Source of the DNA: Microbacterium sp. USTB-Y
GTDB lineage: Bacteria; Actinomycetota; Actinomycetes; Actinomycetales; Microbacteriaceae
Assembly: GCF_023703415.1 (NCBI RefSeq)
Contig: NZ_JAGMTU010000008.1
Span: forward strand, 56,773 to 120,772
Length of the DNA stretch: 64,000 nucleotides
Reading direction: 5' to 3'
Below the pieces are notes generated by a model, which was not told the DNA's origin, did not search any database, and saw only the letters and a list, made by a program, of their open reading frames with translations. A program made the position numbers and the translations under genes. Positions 25,981 through 33,466 of the stretch are shown here, piece by piece; positions within the stretch are counted from its first letter, which is position 1, and every line of letters starts with the position of its first letter.

Positions 25981-27624
25981 ATGACGAGCCGTGCCGGCCT
26001 CCCCGCGGAGGAAAGCGACCTGATCGACGTCGACGAGCTGATCGCCGCCTACTACGACCGGATCCCGGATCCGTCCGTCCCGACGGAACGGGTCGTGTTC
26101 GGCACGAGCGGGCATCGCGGATCGTCCCTGAGCGGCAGCTTCAACGAGCAGCACATCCTCGCCACGACCCAGGCGATCGTCGACTACCGGGACGCGCAGG
26201 GCATCACCGGCCCCCTCTTCCTGGGCCGCGACACGCACGCGCTCAGCCGTCCGGCGGAGCGCAGCGCGATCGAGGTGCTCGTCGCGAACGGCGTCGACGT
26301 GCTCGTCGACTCCCGAGACGCCTGGGTGCCCACGCCCGCGCTCAGCCACGCCATCCTCACCTACAACCGCGACCGCGCCGCCGACGAGCCGAGTCGCGCC
26401 GACGGCATCGTCGTCACCCCGTCGCACAACCCGCCGCGCGACGGCGGCTTCAAGTACAACCCGCCGCACGGCGGTCCCGCTGACACCGACGCGACCGGCT
26501 GGATCGCGAACCGCGCCAACGAGCTCATCGAGCAGGGGCTGGCGGGCGTCAAGCGCACCCGCTTCGCCGACATCGACGCCGGATCCCTCGGCACCTACGA
26601 CTTCCGCGACAGCTACGTGCGCGACCTGCCGTCGATCATCGACGTCGACGCGATCAAGCGGGCCGGCGTCCGGATCGGGGCGGACCCGCTGGGCGGCGCA
26701 TCGGTCGAGTACTGGGCGCTCATCGCCGAGATGCACGGCCTCGACCTCACCGTGGTCAACCCCGAGGTCGACCCCACCTGGCGGTTCATGACGCTGGACT
26801 GGGACGAGAAGATCCGGATGGATCCGTCCTCCCCCTCCGCGATGGCGTCGCTCGTCGCGAAGAAGGGCGACTACGACGTGCTGACCGGCAACGACGCCGA
26901 CGCCGACCGCCACGGCATCGTCACCCCCGACGCCGGGCTGATGAACCCGAACCACTACCTCGCCGTCGCGATCGACTACCTGTTCTCGCACCGCGAGGGC
27001 TGGGACCGCAACGCCGCGATCGGCAAGACGCTGGTGTCGTCGATGATCATCGACCGGGTCGCCGAGTCGCTGGGCCGGCGTCTGCTCGAGGTCCCGGTCG
27101 GGTTCAAGTGGTTCGTGCCGGGGCTGCTCGACGGATCGGTGGCGTTCGGCGGCGAGGAGTCGGCCGGCGCGTCGTTCCTGCGCAAGGACGGATCCGTCTG
27201 GTCGACCGACAAGGACGGGATCCTGCTCTGCCTCCTCGCCGCGGAGATCATCGCCGTCACCGGCAAGACCCCGTCGGAGCGCTACCGCGAGCTCGAGGAG
27301 GCGTTCGGCGCCTCCGCCTACCAGCGCGTGGACGCGCCCGCGACGCCCGAGCAGAAGGCGACGCTCGGCAGGCTGTCGCCGGAGTCGGTCACCGCGACCG
27401 AGCTCGCGGGCGAGCCGATCACGGCGAAGCTCTCGCACGCGCCCGGCAACGGCGCGGCGATCGGCGGCCTCAAGGTGCAGACCGAGCACGCCTGGTTCGC
27501 CGCGCGCCCCTCCGGCACGGAGGACGTGTACAAGCTCTACGCCGAGTCTCTGCTCGGTCCCGAGCACCTCGCCCGCGTGCAGGAGGAGGCCCGGGCGGTC
27601 GTGAGCGCCGCGCTCGGCGGCTGA
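25981..27624 (+). CDS. pgm: Alpha-D-glucose phosphate-specific phosphoglucomutase
   Basis: A 547-residue phosphohexomutase. The phosphoserine is S148 in TPSHNPP, the Mg2+ loop is GNDADADRHG with D305, D307 and D309, the sugar loop is GGEESAG (about 388) and the phosphate loop is RPSGTED (about 515). The pattern and length are those of the Pgm class specific for glucose 1-/6-phosphate, which links glycogen and nucleotide-sugar metabolism with glycolysis and would serve the galactose genes farther right. There is no clear ribosome-binding site; a weak CAGACT lies 6 nt before the ATG, compatible with a leaderless mRNA. It converges on a LacI-family gene across a family-1 element. Confidence 0.96.
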   Translation: MTSRAGLPAEESDLIDVDELIAAYYDRIPDPSVPTERVVFGTSGHRGSSLSGSFNEQHILATTQAIVDYRDAQGITGPLFLGRDTHALSRPAERSAIEVLVANGVDVLVDSRDAWVPTPALSHAILTYNRDRAADEPSRADGIVVTPSHNPPRDGGFKYNPPHGGPADTDATGWIANRANELIEQGLAGVKRTRFADIDAGSLGTYDFRDSYVRDLPSIIDVDAIKRAGVRIGADPLGGASVEYWALIAEMHGLDLTVVNPEVDPTWRFMTLDWDEKIRMDPSSPSAMASLVAKKGDYDVLTGNDADADRHGIVTPDAGLMNPNHYLAVAIDYLFSHREGWDRNAAIGKTLVSSMIIDRVAESLGRRLLEVPVGFKWFVPGLLDGSVAFGGEESAGASFLRKDGSVWSTDKDGILLCLLAAEIIAVTGKTPSERYRELEEAFGASAYQRVDAPATPEQKATLGRLSPESVTATELAGEPITAKLSHAPGNGAAIGGLKVQTEHAWFAARPSGTEDVYKLYAESLLGPEHLARVQEEARAVVSAALGG

Positions 27625-27655
27625 CGCCCCGGGGCGGGAGTCGCCTCACTGCAGC

Positions 27656-27757
27656 GCGTCTCGTCTCCGTCGCCTTCGGGGTCTTCGCTCAACGGCCTCG
27701 CTGGCGCCCTCGGGGTCGTCGAGCGAGCACGACCGCAGTCCGAGCAAGACGAAGCGC
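27656..27757. repeat. Family-1 palindromic element, degenerate copy
   Basis: GCGTCTCGTCTCCGTCGCC on the left and GAGCAAGACGAAGCGC on the right form the outer arms; CTTCGCTCAACG and GGGGTCGTCGAGCGAG form the inner arms. It lies between the convergent pgm and LacI-family genes. Confidence 0.7.
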
Positions 27758-27774
27758 GGTCATCTCACGAGCGG

Positions 27775-28839
27775 TCACAGCCCGGGGGTGCTGCCGCGCA
27801 CGATCACCTCGACCGGCAGCGGGGCCTGGGTCCAGTCGTCGTCGACGATGGCGCGGAACGCCTGGTACCCGGCGTCGTTGAGCGGCACCCGCACGGTGGT
27901 GAGCGCGGGCGTCACGTCCCCGCTCGCCGAGACGTCGTCGAAGCCGCAGACCGCGATGTCGGCGCCGACTGCGCGGCCCGCCGCGCGGATCGCGGACATC
28001 GCCCCGAGCGCGACGACGTCGCTCATGCCGAACACGAGCGTGCCGGGCTCCACGCCTTCGGCGAGCGCCGCTGCCATCGCGGCCGTGCCCGACTCCCGCC
28101 GGAAGTCGCCCCGGTGGATCCGCGACATCTCGCCCCCGCCCGCCGCGAACCCGCGGGCGAACCCGTTCAGGCGATCGTCGGACGTGCGCACGCCCTCGGC
28201 CGCGCCGATCCCGATCGCGGACCGGTAGCCGAGCGCCGCCATGCGCCGGCCGAGCTCCTCGGCCCCGCCCGCGTTGTCGATCGTGATCGCCCGCGTTCCC
28301 GAACCGTCGCCGGGGCGCTCGCCGAACGCGACCACCCGGCCGCCGTAGCGGGAGAAGGCCTCGAGCTCGGCGTCTGCAGGATCCGCCGCCCCCGCCTCGC
28401 CGGTGCGGTCGGCGCGGGAGGCCGCGAGGATGAGTCCCTGCGGCCGCTGTCCGCGGAGGGCGCGCAGGATCCGGTTCTCGCGCTCCGGATCGCGCTCGGT
28501 GATCGAGATCGTGACGACGAGGCCGCGCTCGTCGGCGCCGCGCGCGACGCCGGCCGCGATCTGGCCGAAATAGGGGTCGGCGATGTCGGCGACCAACAGT
28601 GCGATGACCGGGGAGCGTCCGCGGGCGGTCGCCTGGGCCGACACGTTCGGGGTGTAGCCGAGGGAGTCGGCGGCGCGTTCCACGCGTTCCCGGAAGTCCT
28701 CGGCGACCTTGCGCGCCGAGCCGTTCAGCACCCGCGAGGCCGTGGCCAGCGAGACACCGGCCTCGCGCGCCACGTCCTGGAGCGTGGCCGCGTGGGCCCC
28801 GCCGGAGCCGGCGTGCAGGGAAGGGCTTTCCGGGGTCAT
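27775..28839 (-). CDS. LacI-family transcriptional regulator (1)
   Basis: A 354-residue repressor: N-terminal HTH with TLQDVAREAGVSLATASRVLNG (about 19-40) and the hinge GYTPNVSAQATARGRS, then a periplasmic-binding-protein fold ending VPLNDAGYQAFRAIVDD. The start at 28839 is the ATG nearest the HTH; an upstream in-frame ATG would add 14 residues. A close variant of the TGGCAAnCGnTTGCCA operator lies at 29071-29086 upstream, so it may belong to, or control, the regulon to the right that carries three exact copies. The effector would be a mono- or oligosaccharide, not assignable from sequence. Confidence 0.9.
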   Translation of the reverse strand: MTPESPSLHAGSGGAHAATLQDVAREAGVSLATASRVLNGSARKVAEDFRERVERAADSLGYTPNVSAQATARGRSPVIALLVADIADPYFGQIAAGVARGADERGLVVTISITERDPERENRILRALRGQRPQGLILAASRADRTGEAGAADPADAELEAFSRYGGRVVAFGERPGDGSGTRAITIDNAGGAEELGRRMAALGYRSAIGIGAAEGVRTSDDRLNGFARGFAAGGGEMSRIHRGDFRRESGTAAMAAALAEGVEPGTLVFGMSDVVALGAMSAIRAAGRAVGADIAVCGFDDVSASGDVTPALTTVRVPLNDAGYQAFRAIVDDDWTQAPLPVEVIVRGSTPGL

Positions 28840-28969
28840 GCCCCGAGCATAGTTCCCGTCGACCGGCTGCGCAGTGCCCATGACGCGCGACCGGATCCGG
28901 CCTGTCCCCCCGCCCCGTTCGCGTCGCAGCCCGTCCCGCTACGCCTCCCGTCGCCCCCGTCCCCGTTCA

Positions 28970-29020
28970 GGTCGCAGAATCTGTCGCTTTCCCGCCCTCG
29001 GAACGACATTTTCTGCGACC
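28970..29020. repeat. Family-3 palindromic element, copy 2
   Basis: GGTCGCAGAATCTGTCG (28970-28986) pairs with CGACATTTTCTGCGACC (29004-29020) with two mismatches. It lies upstream of the LacI gene in a 325-bp gap that also holds an operator-like site and a short duplication, but no gene. Confidence 0.8.
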
Positions 29021-29070
29021 GGAGCCGAGAAGGCAGGCCGCCGAGCGGGTCCCGAGGCGCCAGGAGAGCG

Positions 29071-29086
29071 AGGCAATCGGTTGCCA
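29071..29086. promoter_or_regulatory. LacI-type operator upstream of LacI regulator 1
   Basis: AGGCAATCGGTTGCCA matches TGGCAAnCGnTTGCCA except for the first base. It is 232 bp upstream of the LacI start, so autoregulation would need a long leader; other copies are at 30265, 39747 and 41580. Confidence 0.55.
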
Positions 29087-29100
29087 ACCGCACCCGGGGC

Positions 29101-29186
29101 CCGAGGCTCCGGACCCGCTCAAGCGGTCCGGTCGAGCGACCCGCGCCCGAGGCTCCGGATCCGCTCAGGCGATCCGGTCGAGCGAC
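29101..29186. repeat. Tandem duplication of the dehydrogenase 3' end
   Basis: A 40-bp sequence starting CCGAGGCTCCGGA occurs at 29101-29140 and again at 29147-29186, at a 46-bp step with three differences. The second copy contains the last codons and stop of the 2-hydroxyacid dehydrogenase; the first is a downstream duplicate that keeps an equivalent stop codon. Confidence 0.8.
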
Positions 29187-30166
29187 GCCGGGTCGACCCG
29201 GTGCCGCAGCGGCTCGCCGTCGGTCCAGCGGCGCAGCTCGGCCGCGACGAGGCGCCCCATCGCCGCGCGGTCCTCGCCCATGGATCCGGCCACGTGCGGC
29301 GTGAGCTCGACGTTCTCGAGCGTCCACAGCGGCGAGGAGGCCACCGGCGGCTCGTCCACCGTCACGTCGAGCAGCGCCGTGAGGTCCGGGCGCTCGTGCC
29401 ACACCGCCACGAGGTCGCCCTCGTCGACGAGGCCGCCCCTGGCGGTGTTCACGAGCGTCGCGCCGTGCGGCATCCGGCGCAGCAGCCCGGCGTCGATCAT
29501 CCCGGTCGTGGCCGGCAGCAGCGGGGCATGCAGGCTCACCACGTCGGCCCGGGCGAACAGCTCCTCCAGCTCGACCAGCTCGATCCCCGCCCGGGCCGCG
29601 GACTCGGCGTCCGCGAACGGATCCGCCGCGATCAGCCGCAGGCCGCTGTCGCGCAGGCGCTCCGCGACCCTGCGCCCGATCTCGCCCAGCGCCACGAGGC
29701 CGACGGTGCGCCCGCGGGCGCCCGCAGCGGCGGCGGCAGCGGACCGGCTGCGCTCCTGCGCGTACCGGCGCCGGGCCGCAGGAACGCCCCGGGCGGCCAG
29801 CACGATCTGCGCCGCGGCGATCTCGGCCACCGGGTCGGCGTTCGCCGCGGCGGCGGAGACCACCGTGATCCCGCGCGCCCATGCCTCGGGCGCGATCATG
29901 TGCTTCACCGAGCCCGCCGCGTGCAGCACTCCGCGCAGATGCGGCGCACGGTCGAGCAGCGCGCCGTCGACCACGGGAGCACCCCAGCCCGTCAGCAGCA
30001 GCTCGGTGTCGTGCAGCGCCTCCGGCCGGGCCGCGAGCTCGGCCGCGGTGAGGAACGGCCGCTGCAGCATCACGGTAGCGTCGATCATGGCCAGCACGTC
30101 GTCCGGATAGACGTCGTCGCGACGCCCCTCCTCCATGACCAGCCGCGCGCGCATCCGCTCGCCCAT
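29165..30166 (-). CDS. D-isomer-specific 2-hydroxyacid dehydrogenase
   Basis: A 333-residue NAD(P)-dependent dehydrogenase. The Rossmann motif appears as VGLVALGEIGRRVAERLR (the usual GxGxxG reads ALGEIG, slightly altered), followed by HAPLLPATTGMID, the NTARGGLVDEGDL catalytic-arginine segment, the DVTVDEPP stretch and the LTPHVAGS histidine. The family reduces 2-oxo acids to D-2-hydroxyacids or the reverse. The start at 30166 has GGAGGGAGG upstream. It is divergent from the ABC importer operon and shares a LacI operator region with it, so it probably processes a sugar-acid intermediate of the polysaccharide pathway. The substrate is not determinable. Confidence 0.9.
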   Translation of the reverse strand: MGERMRARLVMEEGRRDDVYPDDVLAMIDATVMLQRPFLTAAELAARPEALHDTELLLTGWGAPVVDGALLDRAPHLRGVLHAAGSVKHMIAPEAWARGITVVSAAAANADPVAEIAAAQIVLAARGVPAARRRYAQERSRSAAAAAAGARGRTVGLVALGEIGRRVAERLRDSGLRLIAADPFADAESAARAGIELVELEELFARADVVSLHAPLLPATTGMIDAGLLRRMPHGATLVNTARGGLVDEGDLVAVWHERPDLTALLDVTVDEPPVASSPLWTLENVELTPHVAGSMGEDRAAMGRLVAAELRRWTDGEPLRHRVDPASLDRIA

Positions 30167-30213
30167 ACCGCCTCCCTCCGCCCGCCCCTCCGGGCGAAAC
30201 ATCCGATGAATGA

Positions 30214-30243
30214 TTGACAGCGTCTGCGGACCTACATTAGATT
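30214..30243 (+). promoter_or_regulatory. Promoter of the ABC importer operon
   Basis: TTGACA (30214-30219), an 18-bp spacer and TAGATT (30238-30243) make a near-consensus housekeeping promoter. The expected transcription start near 30250 places the LacI operator at about +15 to +30, where a repressor would block elongation. Confidence 0.7.
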
Positions 30244-30264
30244 CGCCATCGACGTCTTGCAAAG

Positions 30265-30280
30265 TGGCAAGCGTTTGCCA
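30265..30280. promoter_or_regulatory. LacI-type operator of the ABC importer operon
   Basis: TGGCAAGCGTTTGCCA, a near-perfect palindrome with central CG, 19 bp before the binding-protein start. Identical to the site at 41580. Confidence 0.85.
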
Positions 30281-30298
30281 AACCTGACGGAGAACCCC

Positions 30299-31636
30299 AT
30301 GCACAGCAGAATCCTGCGCACCGCCGCCCTGATCGGTGTCGCCACGCTCGCCCTCGCGGGCTGCTCGAGCACCGCCTCGGGCGGCAAGGGCGAGGCGCCC
30401 CAGAACGAGAAGTCCACGCTGGAGATCTGGATCCGCACCACCCCGGGCAGCCCGAGCGAGGCGGCGCAGAAGGCCATGGTCGAGGCCTTCGAGAAGAAGA
30501 CCGGCTACAAGGCCGAGCTCACGGCGATCTTCGACGACTTCGAGACCAAGCTCGCCCAGCGGGCGGGGCAGAAGGATCTGCCCGACATCGTCATGAACGA
30601 CATCAGCCAGCTGGGCACGATGCACACACAGGGCATCGTGCGCGAGGTCGACACGAAGAGCGTCGCCAACGCGAAGGATCTCACGCCCCAGGCCGCCGCC
30701 GCCGGCAAGGCGACCGACGGCAAGACCTACGCCATCCCCTACTCGGCACAGGCGAACGCCCTGCTCATCCGCAGCGACTGGCTGCAGAAGCTCGGCCTGC
30801 AGGCGCCGAAGACCTGGGACGAGCTCGAGACGGTCGCGAAGGCGTTCACCACCCAGGATCCCGACGGCGACGGCCAGGCCGACACCTACGGCCTCGCCGT
30901 GCCGGCCTCGACCAAGCGCGGCTACGCCTCGTGGTACTTCTCGAACTTCCTCTGGGCCGCGGGCGGCGACTTCATCAAGAAGTCCGGCAACGGCTACGTC
31001 CCCGCGATGAGCGACCCCGCCTCGGTCAAGGCCATGGAGTGGTTCCGCGGACTGCAGTGCGAGGCCAAGGTCGTGCAGCCCGGCGCCGTCAGCATGGACA
31101 CCCCGCCGACGAACGAGGCCTTCGAGACCGGGGTCGCGGGCATGTACCTGACCGGGCCGTACATGATGCCCCGGTTCGACAAGTCCCTCGGCGCGGACAA
31201 GTACGAGGTCGTCCCGGCCCCGAAGGGTCCGAAGGACGCCACGGTGCTCGCCGAGGGCGGTGCGATCTACCTCATGGCCGGATCCGAGAACCAGAAGGGT
31301 CAGGACGCCTTCGCGAACTGGTACATCGGCGCCGACGCGCAGAAGGCCGGCATGGAGGGCACGAACGGCACCTTCAGCGTGCAGCTGCCCGTGAACGAGA
31401 CCGTCAAGGTCTCCGACGTGCGCGACGACGCCCGCTGGGAGACGTTCGCCACCGCCTATCAGGAGAGCGGCCGCTACGCGCCGAACATCCCGAGCTGGAC
31501 GCCGGTGCGCCAGATGACCGCCGACACGGTGAACGCGCTCCTGGCCGACTGCTCGCTCGATCTGACCTCGGAGCTGTCCGACCTCGACGGCAAGCTCACC
31601 GCCGAACTGCTCACGCAGGGGATCCTCAAGAAGTGA
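30299..31636 (+). CDS. ABC transporter sugar-binding lipoprotein
   Basis: A 445-residue solute-binding protein of the cluster-B carbohydrate family. A lipoprotein signal ends LALAGC, with the acylated cysteine at 22. The mature protein has family features: LEIWIRTTPGSPSEAAQKAMVEAFEKKTGY near the N-terminus, the YAIPYSAQANALLIRSDWLQKLG hinge region and the conserved late VAGMYLTGPYMMPRF segment. It captures a mono- or oligosaccharide outside the membrane and delivers it to the two permeases encoded next. The start at 30299 has GGAG upstream; an in-frame TTG at 30257 lies inside the operator and is rejected. No ATPase gene is in this operon, so a shared MsiK-type ATPase elsewhere probably energises it. 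Confidence 0.95.
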   Translation: MHSRILRTAALIGVATLALAGCSSTASGGKGEAPQNEKSTLEIWIRTTPGSPSEAAQKAMVEAFEKKTGYKAELTAIFDDFETKLAQRAGQKDLPDIVMNDISQLGTMHTQGIVREVDTKSVANAKDLTPQAAAAGKATDGKTYAIPYSAQANALLIRSDWLQKLGLQAPKTWDELETVAKAFTTQDPDGDGQADTYGLAVPASTKRGYASWYFSNFLWAAGGDFIKKSGNGYVPAMSDPASVKAMEWFRGLQCEAKVVQPGAVSMDTPPTNEAFETGVAGMYLTGPYMMPRFDKSLGADKYEVVPAPKGPKDATVLAEGGAIYLMAGSENQKGQDAFANWYIGADAQKAGMEGTNGTFSVQLPVNETVKVSDVRDDARWETFATAYQESGRYAPNIPSWTPVRQMTADTVNALLADCSLDLTSELSDLDGKLTAELLTQGILKK

Positions 31637-31638
31637 CC

Positions 31639-32601
31639 ATGGACATCGTGGACACCGCACGTCCGGCTTCGGCGGCGAGCACGGCGACGGAGGCCCTGCT
31701 GGTCCCGTCGCCGGCTCGGCGCCGCCGGCGGCGCACGCAGGGGAAGTGGTGGATCCCGTGGGTGTTCCTCGCCCCCGCCCTGCTGCTCTTCCTCGTGTTC
31801 CGCTACATCCCGATGGTGCAGGCCGTCTCGATGTCGGTGGAGAACGTCCGCCCCTACCTGGGCAACGAGTTCGTCGGGCTCGCGAACTACCAGACGATCC
31901 TGTCGTCGACGGACTTCCGCGATGCGACGATCAACACCCTCGTCCTCGCCCTCGGCCAGACCGCCGGCAGCCTCGGCGTCGGCTTCCTGCTCGCTCTGCT
32001 GCTCGAGGGCCAGACCCGGAAGCTCTCGTTCCTGCGCTCGGCCGCCTTCCTTCCCGTGGTCGTGCCGATGGCGGTCATCGCGGAGCTCTGGCGGATCATG
32101 TACTACCCCGCCGCCGACGGCTTCCTGAACTCGATCATCGGGTTCGTCGGCCTCGGCCCGAGCGAGTACATCAACGATCCGAGCACCGCGATGGGATCCA
32201 TCATGGTGATGGGGATCTGGCGCGGCGCCCCGTACGACATGATGATCATCCTCGCCGGGCTCGCCGGCATCGACCGCGGCCTGTACGAGGCGGCGACGGT
32301 CGACGGCGCGAACCGCTGGCAGCGGATCCTGCACGTGACGCTGCCCGGCCTGCGCCCGGTGTTCACGATCCTCTTCATCCTGGCCGCGGTGCGCGGCTTC
32401 CGGGTGTTCACCGAGGTGTTCCTGATGACCAACGGCGGCCCGAACGGCGCCACCGAGGTCGTCATGACCCTGCTCTACAAACTCGGCCTGGAACAGGGCA
32501 AGCTCGGCGTGGGCTCGGCCGGCGCGGTGCTGCTGTTCCTCGCGACGCTGGTGCTGACGGTCTTCGTGCAGCTCATCACCCGCAGGAGGAAGGACGCATG
32601 A
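31639..32601 (+). CDS. ABC sugar transporter permease, MalF-like
   Basis: A 320-residue permease with six predicted helices. The EAA loop that contacts the ATPase reads YEAATVDGANRWQRILHVTLPGL, and the first helix is preceded by a basic RRRRRRTQGKWW stretch. It starts 2 nt after the binding-protein stop and its last codons overlap the next permease start by ATGA, so translation is coupled. It forms the channel with the second permease for sugar import across the cytoplasmic membrane. Confidence 0.95.
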   Translation: MDIVDTARPASAASTATEALLVPSPARRRRRRTQGKWWIPWVFLAPALLLFLVFRYIPMVQAVSMSVENVRPYLGNEFVGLANYQTILSSTDFRDATINTLVLALGQTAGSLGVGFLLALLLEGQTRKLSFLRSAAFLPVVVPMAVIAELWRIMYYPAADGFLNSIIGFVGLGPSEYINDPSTAMGSIMVMGIWRGAPYDMMIILAGLAGIDRGLYEAATVDGANRWQRILHVTLPGLRPVFTILFILAAVRGFRVFTEVFLMTNGGPNGATEVVMTLLYKLGLEQGKLGVGSAGAVLLFLATLVLTVFVQLITRRRKDA

Positions 32602-33464
32602 GCGCCGGCACCGACACCGCCCTCGGACTCACCGAGAGCCGCACGCCCCTCGCGATCGCCGTCAAGGTCGTGCTGTACGCCGTGGTCGCGGTCCTCTTCG
32701 CGGGACCGCTGATCGCCCTGCTCGTGGGCGCGTTCAGCGAGGTCTCCGACCCGACCGAGCTCAGCGTGATCCCCAGCCGGCCGACGCTTTCGAACTTCGG
32801 CATCGCGATCGACTACGGCGTGCTGAAGTACCTCGCGAACTCGTTCTTCGTCGTCGGCTTCGGCCTGCTGCTGCAGGTCGTCGTCTCGGTGCTCGCTGGT
32901 TACGCCCTGGCCCGCAAGCGGTTCCGCTTCTCGGCCCTGGTCATGGTCGCGATCCTCGCGACCATGATGCTGCCCGAGGAGATCCTCGCCCTGCCCCTGT
33001 CGATCCTGCTCTCGGATCTGCCGGTCGTGCACATCAACCTCATGGGCACGCTCGCCGGCATGATCGTGCCGCTGGGCGCCTGGGCGTTCTCGATCCTCGT
33101 GATGACCGAGTTCATGAAGGACGTGCCGATCGAGCTCGAGGAGGCCGCGCGCATCGACGGCGCCGGAGAGCTCCGCGTGTTCGCGCAGATCATCGTGCCG
33201 CTGTGCAAGCCGGCCCTCGGCGTGGTCGGGGTGTTCGGGTTCACGATGATCTGGGACCAGTACCTGCTGCCCCTGCTCGTCTCCACGAGCAACGCGACCT
33301 ACACGCTGCCGCTCGCGCTGCGCACCCTGCGCATCGACCCCGAGGTCACGCCCGGTGTCATCATGGCGGCCTCGCTGCTCGCGCTCGCCCCCTCGGTGAT
33401 CGTGTTCCTGCTGTTCCAGCGGTCATTCGCGCGCGGCCTCACCTCCGGCGCGCTGAAGGGCTGA
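32598..33464 (+). CDS. ABC sugar transporter permease, MalG-like
   Basis: A 288-residue permease with six predicted helices and an EAA loop EEAARIDGAGELRVFAQIIVPLCKP. It overlaps the preceding permease gene by four bases, with AGGAGGAAGG just upstream of the shared start. The stop is followed after 2 nt by the GTG start of the phosphatase-fucosidase gene, so all four form one operon. It lacks any unusual domain. Confidence 0.95.
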   Translation: MSAGTDTALGLTESRTPLAIAVKVVLYAVVAVLFAGPLIALLVGAFSEVSDPTELSVIPSRPTLSNFGIAIDYGVLKYLANSFFVVGFGLLLQVVVSVLAGYALARKRFRFSALVMVAILATMMLPEEILALPLSILLSDLPVVHINLMGTLAGMIVPLGAWAFSILVMTEFMKDVPIELEEAARIDGAGELRVFAQIIVPLCKPALGVVGVFGFTMIWDQYLLPLLVSTSNATYTLPLALRTLRIDPEVTPGVIMAASLLALAPSVIVFLLFQRSFARGLTSGALKG

Positions 33465-33466
33465 TC

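Noticed and set aside
29165..31660. Minus-strand extension of the 2-hydroxyacid dehydrogenase ORF across the ABC binding-protein gene
   Set aside because: The dehydrogenase start at 30166 has a strong Shine-Dalgarno; upstream codons are the shadow of the binding-protein gene and cross its promoter and operator.
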